A stretch of 6,836 bases of DNA, from positions 1 to 6,836 of the forward strand of contig JALWJR010000015.1 of assembly GCA_026996985.1 (NCBI GenBank). Direction: 5' to 3'. Below the pieces are notes generated by a model. That model was given only the letters and a program-made list of their open reading frames with translations. It ran no database searches and was not told the DNA's origin. The stretch is from Candidatus Kaiserbacteria bacterium (GTDB taxonomy: Bacteria > Patescibacteriota > Minisyncoccia > Phycocordibacterales > UBA2100). The position numbers and the translations under genes are program-made. Position 1 is the stretch's first letter; each line of letters begins with the position of its first letter. Shown piece after piece: positions 1 to 4,329 of this stretch.

Positions 1-196
1 TTTCTTTTTCTATTGATTTTTGTTTTAGCTTTTCATATTCAACAGCGTCTTGGTAGAGTTTTCTGTGTTCGGCGACGGAGTTTTGATACATTCTTTCTAT
101 TTCTTGGTCGGTTTTCCAATTTGTGTAAATTCCAAAAGAGATGTATGCAACAGCCAGTAGTACAAAAGCCAACAATATTAAAAAGAGTTTTTTCAT
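1..196 (-). CDS. Partial gene: small membrane-anchored coiled-coil protein, 3' end off window
   Basis: The reading frame is open from the ATG at 196-194 to the left edge, giving 65 residues without a stop. It begins MKKLFLILLAFVLLAVAYIS, a short basic N-terminus followed by one hydrophobic segment (about residues 4-24) that could be a signal anchor or uncleaved signal peptide. From about residue 28 it becomes highly charged (Lys, Glu, Asp, Arg, Gln) and helix-prone, as in a coiled coil outside the membrane. No family is recognised, so this is a hypothetical protein. The start is supported by an extended -10 promoter element ending exactly 6 nt upstream and by the terminator of the preceding gene at 272-295, so it is probably its own transcription unit. 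A competing minus-strand frame over 39-224 lacks a sensible N-terminus and is a shadow. Confidence 0.6.
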   Translation of the reverse strand, partial: MKKLFLILLAFVLLAVAYISFGIYTNWKTDQEIERMYQNSVAEHRKLYQDAVEYEKLKQKSIEKE

Positions 197-202
197 AAAG
201 TG

Positions 203-211
203 ATTTTAGCA
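203..211 (-). promoter_or_regulatory. Extended -10 promoter of the leftmost gene (leaderless)
   Basis: On the minus strand this reads TGCTAAAAT, an extended -10 (TGn + TAAAAT, 5/6 to TATAAT). The hexamer ends 6 nt before the ATG at 196, so the predicted start of transcription is the A of the ATG. No convincing -35 is visible 16-18 bp upstream and there is no Shine-Dalgarno sequence. Confidence 0.45.
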
Positions 212-271
212 AAAGTGTGACCAAAGAAAAAATTTTTGTGTGTATAACTTAAACATTGGTGCGATATTTAA

Positions 272-295
272 AAGCCCGCGTTAGGACGCGGGCTT
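272..295 (-). terminator. Intrinsic terminator after the ligase-TPR gene
   Basis: A perfect 9-bp stem (AAGCCCGCG with CGCGGGCTT) with a 6-nt loop lies 4 nt past the stop codon at 302-300. On the minus strand the stem runs into TTTAAATAT, a short U-rich tail. The plus strand is also followed by a T-run, but no plus-strand gene leads into it, so the minus reading is preferred. Confidence 0.8.
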
Positions 296-299
296 GTTT

Positions 300-2678
300 T
301 TAATTTTCATTAATCGGGTTTTTATCCGTTTGCGGTTTTTGTTGCGGTTCTTTAACCGGAGGCTCGGCAGTCGGAGTAGTGTCTTCCTTCGGTAATTTAT
401 CAGATTCCAAAGACTTTAATAATTTCTTAACAGCATCGGAATCCGGATTAAACTTAAGAACTCTCTCAAGGGCTACCTTGGCCTCTTGCTTGTTGCCAAG
501 TTTGATATCCGCCAAAGCCAAGTAATAAAGCGCGTTTGCATAATTCGGGTTTAGAAGTACCGCACGCCTTAGAGCATCTGCCGCTTGCGGGTATTGCTTT
601 GCAGAATAAAAGAGAACTCCAAGCTGGAAAAATACTCCGGGATTGTTTGGAGAGAGAACGGCTGCAGACTGTGTCGCCGCTATAGCCTCTTTAACTTTTT
701 TCTCTTTTATCGCTATTTGAGACAGCAGGAAGTAAGCATCCGCATAGTTTGCTTTAAGCTTTAGCGCTTCCGTTGCATACTCGCGCGCTTTTTTCAAATC
801 ACCCGAGATGAAAGATGCTTGCGCCTTTTTAAGCGGAGCAAGGGGACTGCGCGGTGTAAGCTTTTGCGCCAAGTCATATGTTTCTATGGAAGCTTTGTAC
901 GCTCCGTCTATATTGAGAGGAATCAAATCGGTATAGAGATCTCCCAGCATAATATACAGACGATAATCGTTCGGGGAATATTTTATCGCCTCTTTTATGG
1001 CAACGATGGCGTCTTGAGCCAGCTTGGTAACCTTTTCTTGTTTTTGTTTTTTATCTTTTATCGTTTTATCTTGTAAAACATTGTTCAAGTCAACCAAAAA
1101 CATTCGGGAGCGCAAAAAGTCAACTTGTGACTGATTTACAAAAAATTTGGTTAATCCGGAACTTAAATTTTGCAATATGTCTTTGGCGATTTGTGTATTT
1201 GCAGATGATATTGCCTGCGAAGCTTTGTACAAATTATACTCGGCATAGGCTTGTCCGGAGACAATAAACACCAACAGCAAAGTTACAATTGTAACCCCTG
1301 AAGAAAGTAAAATGTTGTTAAACTTGTCTTTCGGCTCGGAAAAGCTAATCTGCTTTGTCCTTAGCACATTCAAGTTTCTTGCCAAAGCAACTAGAGCTCC
1401 AAACAAAATGAAGCTTATAATAAACATTCCATATCCGGGATTGTAAGAGGTAAATAAAACAGATAAAGCTATAGTCGCTCCGGAGATAGATACAGCAACA
1501 AACACAACAGCGTCATTTGGAAGCTTACTCCAAAGCACTTTAAAAGCCAGAAAAGCAAGATAGACAAACATAGCCAACAGCAAAAGCCCTCCTATAACAC
1601 CCAATGTTACAAAATAAGTTGGAATCACACCGGTTGCGGAGGTAAAATCGGTTGCCCAAAAAGCTGTTGCATTTACTTGCAACGGCCTGAACTGAGACCA
1701 TGCCTGATCAAAATTACCGGGACCAAAACCGAACAAAGCTTTCCCGGAGGAATAACTATCTTTTACGATATCAACAGTGGCGGACCAGGACGGTTTAACA
1801 TCAATATAGCGAATAGCCAAAGAATTACTTATATAACCGGATAAAACTCCACCCAAGAAAACCAGCAATATAGATGCTATGGTTGTAAACAAGGGCAGGG
1901 ATAATCTTTTTATTCTTTCTTTTGAGTTGAGTCCGGAGAAATCCGATACTGACACAAAATACAAAAACATAAACAAAGAAGAGATAAAAAGCGCAAACCA
2001 AGAAACAGACAAATTAACCAAAACCATCACAAAGAAAGAAACAGCAAAAGCAATCCAAGTAAGCAGACGTTTATTTCTTTTCTCTTTGATAAACATTAAT
2101 TTACCAAGAGAAAAAATCACAATTATAAGCGCAAAAACACCCCAATCATTCCAAGAACCAATCAATGTAGCAGTTGGTGAATAGCCAAATAAAGACGGTA
2201 AAATCTTATCAGGTCCTACAAATATTCTTATCAACTGCCAAATTGACAAAACCAAAAACGAATAGGTCAAGGTGTTGACTACTTTTACAAGTGAGGAGAC
2301 ACTGCCAAACAAAATTGTGGTAGAGAAAAGCAACAATGCAAGCAACAGAATAAACAGAAAACCATCCCCCCTGCTTCCAACTGAGATTAAGGATTCAAAA
2401 GCGTTTGAGGACAGAATTGCCGATACAAATGACATGAACAGTACACCGGCAATAATTATCCATAGTATTGTCTGTGGAACTTTAACGGTTTTATCAAAAG
2501 TGCGCGCAATAGCCCACAAAACAAGAGCTATTGCAAAAGGAATGGTTACAAACAACACTTTTGTTGTTGAAATACCAACTGCGGGCAATGCCGCAAGCGG
2601 AGTAATAAATAAAGCAAAAAGCGCTATGCTCCTTGCATAAGCATCCAGGCGCTGTGCCCGTGAAATTGCATCTTTCAT
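300..2678 (-). CDS. O-antigen ligase/polymerase-like membrane protein with C-terminal TPRs
   Basis: A 792-residue protein in two parts. Residues ~15-475 carry about 12-13 hydrophobic segments with a large hydrophilic loop at ~283-350. That loop contains LFGFGPGNFDQAW (315-327), resembling the G-x-G-x-x-x-F motif of WaaL/Wzy O-antigen ligase proteins, followed by a TLGVIGG helix start typical of the family. Residues ~555-755 form about five TPR units, for example NYADAYFLLSQIAIKEKKVK and NYANALYYLALADIKLGNKQ. The tail (756-792) is rich in Pro, Lys and Glu and probably disordered. By family, such proteins join or polymerise lipid-linked glycans at the outer face of the membrane; the TPRs may hold partner proteins, which is inference. 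The conserved His of classical WaaL is not obvious in the large loop, so catalysis is uncertain. No Shine-Dalgarno site precedes the ATG. The gene is monocistronic, with its own terminator. Confidence 0.75.
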   Translation of the reverse strand: MKDAISRAQRLDAYARSIALFALFITPLAALPAVGISTTKVLFVTIPFAIALVLWAIARTFDKTVKVPQTILWIIIAGVLFMSFVSAILSSNAFESLISVGSRGDGFLFILLLALLLFSTTILFGSVSSLVKVVNTLTYSFLVLSIWQLIRIFVGPDKILPSLFGYSPTATLIGSWNDWGVFALIIVIFSLGKLMFIKEKRNKRLLTWIAFAVSFFVMVLVNLSVSWFALFISSLFMFLYFVSVSDFSGLNSKERIKRLSLPLFTTIASILLVFLGGVLSGYISNSLAIRYIDVKPSWSATVDIVKDSYSSGKALFGFGPGNFDQAWSQFRPLQVNATAFWATDFTSATGVIPTYFVTLGVIGGLLLLAMFVYLAFLAFKVLWSKLPNDAVVFVAVSISGATIALSVLFTSYNPGYGMFIISFILFGALVALARNLNVLRTKQISFSEPKDKFNNILLSSGVTIVTLLLVFIVSGQAYAEYNLYKASQAISSANTQIAKDILQNLSSGLTKFFVNQSQVDFLRSRMFLVDLNNVLQDKTIKDKKQKQEKVTKLAQDAIVAIKEAIKYSPNDYRLYIMLGDLYTDLIPLNIDGAYKASIETYDLAQKLTPRSPLAPLKKAQASFISGDLKKAREYATEALKLKANYADAYFLLSQIAIKEKKVKEAIAATQSAAVLSPNNPGVFFQLGVLFYSAKQYPQAADALRRAVLLNPNYANALYYLALADIKLGNKQEAKVALERVLKFNPDSDAVKKLLKSLESDKLPKEDTTPTAEPPVKEPQQKPQTDKNPINEN

Positions 2679-2692
2679 GATACGATGATTAA

Positions 2693-2735
2693 CTTATAAT
2701 CTGCTTAAATTTTAACATACTCAATAATAAAACAA
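2693..2735 (-). promoter_or_regulatory. Candidate promoter(s) of the ligase-TPR gene
   Basis: Two overlapping -10 candidates lie on the minus strand. TGTTAAAAT (2709-2717) is an extended -10 with a weak TTGTTT -35 at 2730-2735 (15-bp spacer), giving a leader of about 24 nt. TATAAG (2693-2698) lies closer and would give a leader of about 8 nt. The sequence alone does not choose between them. Confidence 0.35.
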
Positions 2736-2745
2736 ACTCTTTTGA

Positions 2746-2773
2746 TTGTGGATTTCATTTTTTTTGTTATAAT
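2746..2773 (+). promoter_or_regulatory. Promoter of tRNA-Asp
   Basis: A consensus TATAAT at 2768-2773 is preceded by TGT (extended -10), with TTGTGG at 2746-2751 as a -35 at 16-bp spacing. Transcription would start near 2780, a few bases before the tRNA at 2785. This is the strongest -10 in the window, as expected for a tRNA gene. Confidence 0.65.
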
Positions 2774-2784
2774 AGCATTGCTTT

Positions 2785-2858
2785 GGGGGTGTAGCTCAGC
2801 TGGTCAGAGCGTCCGCCTGTCACGCGGAAGGTCGCGGGTTCAAGTCCCGTCACTCCCG
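2785..2858 (+). tRNA. tRNA-Asp (anticodon GUC)
   Basis: A 74-nt cloverleaf. Acceptor GGGGGTG pairs with CACTCCC (one G-U), D-stem GCTC/GAGC has loop AGCTGGTCA, anticodon stem TCCGC/GCGGA has loop CTGTCAC so the anticodon is GTC, and T-arm GCGGG/CCCGT has loop TTCAAGT. The discriminator is G73, a known Asp identity element. CCA is not encoded (CAG follows), so a CCA-adding enzyme is needed. The gene has its own promoter upstream and an intrinsic terminator 4 nt downstream. Confidence 0.95.
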
Positions 2859-2862
2859 CAGA

Positions 2863-2889
2863 AAAAACCGCCTCTTGGGGGCGGTTTTT
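2863..2889 (+). terminator. Intrinsic terminator of tRNA-Asp
   Basis: Stem CCGCCTC/GGGGCGG (one G-U, 3-nt loop) is preceded by an A-run and followed by TTTTT. It starts just past the tRNA 3' end. The A- and T-runs can also pair, so it could stop transcripts arriving from the right as well. Confidence 0.8.
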
Positions 2890-3098
2890 GCGTAGGGAGG
2901 GAAGGAAAACCTCTACAAAAAACACAAATACCAATAATCCTAGATTGAGAATAAAGTGAGAATTGTTTTTATGGATGGGGGCCTGGCCGAGCACCACTTT
3001 TGTTTGAATATATTGTATGTTAACTCAACTGACAGGTGAAAGAATTGAAAATGCAAAAGTAGTGCTTGATAAAATTTAAAAAATCGTTTAAACCCCCA
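2890..3098. other. Non-coding spacer between convergent tRNA-Asp and tRNA-fMet units
   Basis: About 210 bp with no convincing coding frame: overlapping ORFs are translations of the neighbouring tRNA genes. It holds a weak hairpin at 2892-2916 (GTAGGG with CTCTAC) and, at 2978-2996, a partial copy of the tRNA-fMet T-arm and acceptor region. Nothing else is supported. Confidence 0.6.
2978..2996 (-). repeat. Partial copy of the initiator tRNA 3' region
   Basis: These 19 bases match 3154-3172 (T-arm and 3' acceptor strand of the initiator tRNA) at 15 positions: the first 9 (ggggcctgg) and last 6 (gcacca) are identical and the 4 between differ. Orientation is the same and the offset is 176 bp. 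It could be a degenerate duplication of the tRNA end or chance similarity of GC-rich sequence. Confidence 0.35.
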
Positions 3099-3149
3099 CA
3101 GAAAAACAAACAGCCCCGCCTGTCATCGGCGGGACTATTTGCTTTTCTG
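3099..3149 (-). terminator. Long hairpin abutting tRNA-fMet, probable terminator
   Basis: Read on the minus strand this is a continuous 22-bp stem with a 7-nt loop (3121-3127): 19 Watson-Crick pairs and 3 G-U pairs (3106/3142, 3111/3137, 3114/3134). On the plus strand those three positions would be A-C mismatches, so the structure fits minus-strand RNA. A GC-rich inner part (CCCGCC/GGCGGG) is followed by TTTGTTTTT within the 3' arm, which can act as the U-tract. It begins directly after the tRNA discriminator base. Confidence 0.65.
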
Positions 3150-3220
3150 TAGCGGGGCCTGGATTTGCACCAGGGTCTCGGGGTTATGAGCCCCGCGAGG
3201 TACTGCTCCTCCACCCCGCT
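3150..3220 (-). tRNA. Initiator-type tRNA-Met (anticodon CAU) with unusual elbow
   Basis: A 71-nt cloverleaf. Acceptor AGCGGGG/CCCCGCT; D-stem GAGG/CCTC; anticodon stem CGGGG/CCCCG with loop CTCATAA (CAT); 4-nt variable loop; T-stem CCTGG/CCAGG; discriminator A. Initiator hallmarks are three consecutive G-C pairs at 29-31/39-41 and the A11-U24 pair. Departures from the usual bacterial form: 1-72 is an A-U pair instead of the C-A mismatch; the D-loop is only AGCAGTA, without the G18-G19 pair; and the T-loop is TGCAAAT, with G instead of T at position 55. CCA is not encoded. Promoter at 3232-3259 and hairpin terminator directly downstream. Confidence 0.88.
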
Positions 3221-3231
3221 ATGCACACAAA

Positions 3232-3259
3232 ATTATAAAGTAAATGTCAATAATTGCAA
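3232..3259 (-). promoter_or_regulatory. Promoter of the initiator tRNA
   Basis: On the minus strand the -10 is a perfect TATAAT (3232-3237) and the -35 is TTGCAA (3254-3259), spaced by 16 bp. The predicted start is near 3225, about 5 nt before the tRNA. The -35 hexamer is palindromic and also serves the divergent promoter on plus. Confidence 0.6.
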
Positions 3260-3282
3260 CCCTTGGAAATTCTTGATATATT
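3254..3282 (+). promoter_or_regulatory. Promoter of the second CAU tRNA
   Basis: -35 TTGCAA (3254-3259), 17-bp spacer, -10 TATATT (3277-3282) preceded by TGA, making an extended -10. The predicted start is near 3289, within about 2 nt of the tRNA 5' end. It shares its -35 with the divergent initiator tRNA promoter. Confidence 0.6.
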
Positions 3283-3290
3283 TAATTCGC

Positions 3291-3364
3291 GCCGAGGTAG
3301 CTCAGTTGGTTAGAGCGTGGGACTCATAAACCCAAGGTCGTGGGTTCGATCCCCACCCTCGGCA
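3291..3364 (+). tRNA. tRNA with CAU anticodon: elongator Met, or Ile2
   Basis: A 74-nt cloverleaf. Acceptor GCCGAGG/CCTCGGC is perfect; D-stem GCTC/GAGC has canonical loop AGTTGGTTA; anticodon loop CTCATAA gives CAT; T-arm GTGGG/CCCAC has loop TTCGATC; discriminator A. It lacks the initiator G-C triplet pattern and has a standard elbow, so it is an elongator-type CAU tRNA. Whether C34 is converted to lysidine (tRNA-Ile2) cannot be told from sequence. The last anticodon-stem pair is an A31-A39 mismatch. CCA is not encoded. No terminator follows until 3560, so the primary transcript may carry a tail of about 220 nt. Confidence 0.9.
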
Positions 3365-3552
3365 CTAGATGTCACTTAATTATGCATCGCCTGTATTTCG
3401 TCCATACTGCAAAGAAAGATTTAAAAAACAAGTGGCGATGCATAATAGTGACAAAATAAAATCAACTAAATCAAAAACGTCGTGGTAAGATATATAACCC
3501 TTGTAATCATTTCAAATAACATCTAGCGCGAGGGCATGCCCTCGGTACTAGA
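3356..3552. repeat. tRNA 3'-end repeats, inverted and direct, bounding a ~150-bp segment
   Basis: The tRNA 3' end plus trailer (3356-3372, CCCTCGGCACTAGATGT) recurs twice downstream. An inverted copy lies at 3519-3534 (ACATCTAGCGCGAGGG; the 8 bp CTAGATGT/ACATCTAG match perfectly and GAGGG matches CCCTC). A direct copy lies at 3539-3552 (CCCTCGGTACTAGA, 13 of 14). The last two form a palindrome centred at about 3536. This could be the footprint of a tRNA-targeted insertion, a tRNA remnant reduced to its acceptor stem, or an RNA that pairs with the tRNA 3' end. No integrase gene is present. Confidence 0.55.
3370..3453. repeat. Long imperfect inverted repeat (20-bp stem, 42-nt loop)
   Basis: TGTCACT...TTATGCATCGCC at 3370-3391 pairs with GGCGATGCATAATAGTGACA at 3434-3453: 20 pairs interrupted only by a 2-nt bulge (3377-3378). 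The 42-nt loop (3392-3433) contains a small GTAT/ATAC hairpin. The ends TGTCACT/AGTGACA resemble terminal inverted repeats of a miniature element, but no target-site duplication is visible. It lies inside the tRNA-end repeats and before the terminator, so it would be transcribed if the tRNA transcript reads through. Confidence 0.6.
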
Positions 3553-3559
3553 CCATTGT

Positions 3560-3588
3560 AAAAAGCCGATGTATTACATCGGCTTTTT
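3560..3588. terminator. Symmetrical (bidirectional) intrinsic terminator
   Basis: AAAAAGCCGATGT pairs with ACATCGGCTTTTT: 13 bp with a 3-nt loop, with A and T runs on both sides. On minus it lies 7 nt past the stop of the HEPN-like gene (3596). On plus it would end any read-through transcript from the tRNA at 3291. Confidence 0.85.
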
Positions 3589-3595
3589 GCTTGGT

Positions 3596-4270
3596 TTAAC
3601 CCAAAAGGCCGGCTTCTTTAAAAACGTTTCTGTACTGGTGCATGGCACGCCTGACTTCTCTTTCGGTAAGCTGAGCGTTCATACCTTCATGGGCTATTTT
3701 GTTTCTCAATTTATGCGCTTGCCAAGCATCTTCTATTGAACGCAGTTTGTCTGCGTTTATTTGCTTTAATTTCTCCCCCACCGAACCGCCAACATATCCC
3801 CACGAAGTTAAAAGCTCATCAAGCATAATGTCGGCTTCTATTATGGCCATTCTCCAGTCTGCTACAGTTCCCTTATTTAAATAATTTTCTATATGTTGCC
3901 AACGTTTAAGATAATCTTGATCTTGAGCATCAACATTTTTAACGGCAACAGTCTCGCCCAGCAGAACTTTCGCAGCGTAAGAGAGGGGTTCTCTGGCAAA
4001 ATTCTTATACTCTTGCGCTCTTATTTGCAAAATGCGTATTGTGGCATACAAAAAAACAAAAAATGCCAAAGCATTAAGTAGCCCTGATACAAATGCAGTC
4101 TGTTGCCACAGGGCCGTCTCTGTTATCGCCCTCGGGAGAATCTCTTCTGTTGTGTTTGTAAGATTTTGATTGTAGCCAACTTTGTCAGATTGACTATCCT
4201 CGACAAAATTTACATTCTGTTCATTCTGCAAAAGCTCTTCAAAAGATGGTGCTTGATTTGAAGTTGGCAT
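3596..4270 (-). CDS. Membrane-anchored protein with HEPN-like C-terminal domain
   Basis: A 224-residue protein. Residues 1-55 are polar and Gln/Asn/Glu-rich, 56-82 form one hydrophobic membrane segment (SGLLNALAFFVFLYATIRIL), and 83-224 are a helical soluble domain. That domain contains WRMAIIEADIMLDELL (139-154), a glycine-containing turn, and AHKLRNKIAHEG (185-196). R189-N-K-I-A-H194 fits the R-x4-6-H motif with a polar residue after Arg, as in HEPN domains, many of which are RNases. The assignment rests on this motif and helical pattern only. It may be a catalytically silent HEPN-like module, since conserved proteins of this shape also occur outside defence systems. It lies 59 nt downstream of gatA with no clear terminator between, so it may be co-transcribed with gatCA as well as use its own extended -10. 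No recognisable antitoxin partner is adjacent. Confidence 0.72.
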   Translation of the reverse strand: MPTSNQAPSFEELLQNEQNVNFVEDSQSDKVGYNQNLTNTTEEILPRAITETALWQQTAFVSGLLNALAFFVFLYATIRILQIRAQEYKNFAREPLSYAAKVLLGETVAVKNVDAQDQDYLKRWQHIENYLNKGTVADWRMAIIEADIMLDELLTSWGYVGGSVGEKLKQINADKLRSIEDAWQAHKLRNKIAHEGMNAQLTEREVRRAMHQYRNVFKEAGLLG

Positions 4271-4276
4271 AAAAAC

Positions 4277-4304
4277 ATTATGCCATTTTTAAAAAAATTG
4301 AAAA
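4277..4304 (-). promoter_or_regulatory. Extended -10 promoter of the HEPN-like gene (leaderless)
   Basis: TGGCATAAT on the minus strand is an extended -10 whose hexamer (4277-4282) ends 6 nt before the ATG at 4270. A weak -35 (TTTTCA, 4299-4304) lies 16 bp upstream. The predicted start of transcription is the ATG itself; no Shine-Dalgarno is seen. Confidence 0.45.
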
Positions 4305-4329
4305 GTTGAACAACAAAAAACGCCCAATT

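Noticed and set aside
39..224. Minus-strand 61-residue ORF at the left edge
   Set aside because: The frame starting at 196 has a proper membrane anchor, a charged helix and a promoter; this one is its shadow.
2742..2948. Plus-strand 68-residue ORF containing CSSAGQSVRLSRGRSRVQVPS
   Set aside because: It is a translation through the tRNA-Asp gene; this peptide is a familiar spurious product of tRNA regions.
2767..2997. Minus-strand 76-residue ORF containing GVTGLEPATFRVTGGRSDQLSY
   Set aside because: It is antisense to tRNA-Asp; the peptide is a well-known false protein from tRNA genes.
3020..3226. Minus-strand 68-residue ORF
   Set aside because: It runs through the initiator tRNA and its hairpin and has no protein-like features.
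3245..3250. Perfect TTGACA on the minus strand upstream of the initiator tRNA
   Set aside because: It lies only 7 bp from the TATAAT, too close to act as its -35; TTGCAA at 16 bp fits instead.
3536..3739. Plus-strand ORF starting in the tRNA-end palindrome
   Set aside because: It crosses the terminator and the antisense of the HEPN-like gene; no promoter or family features.
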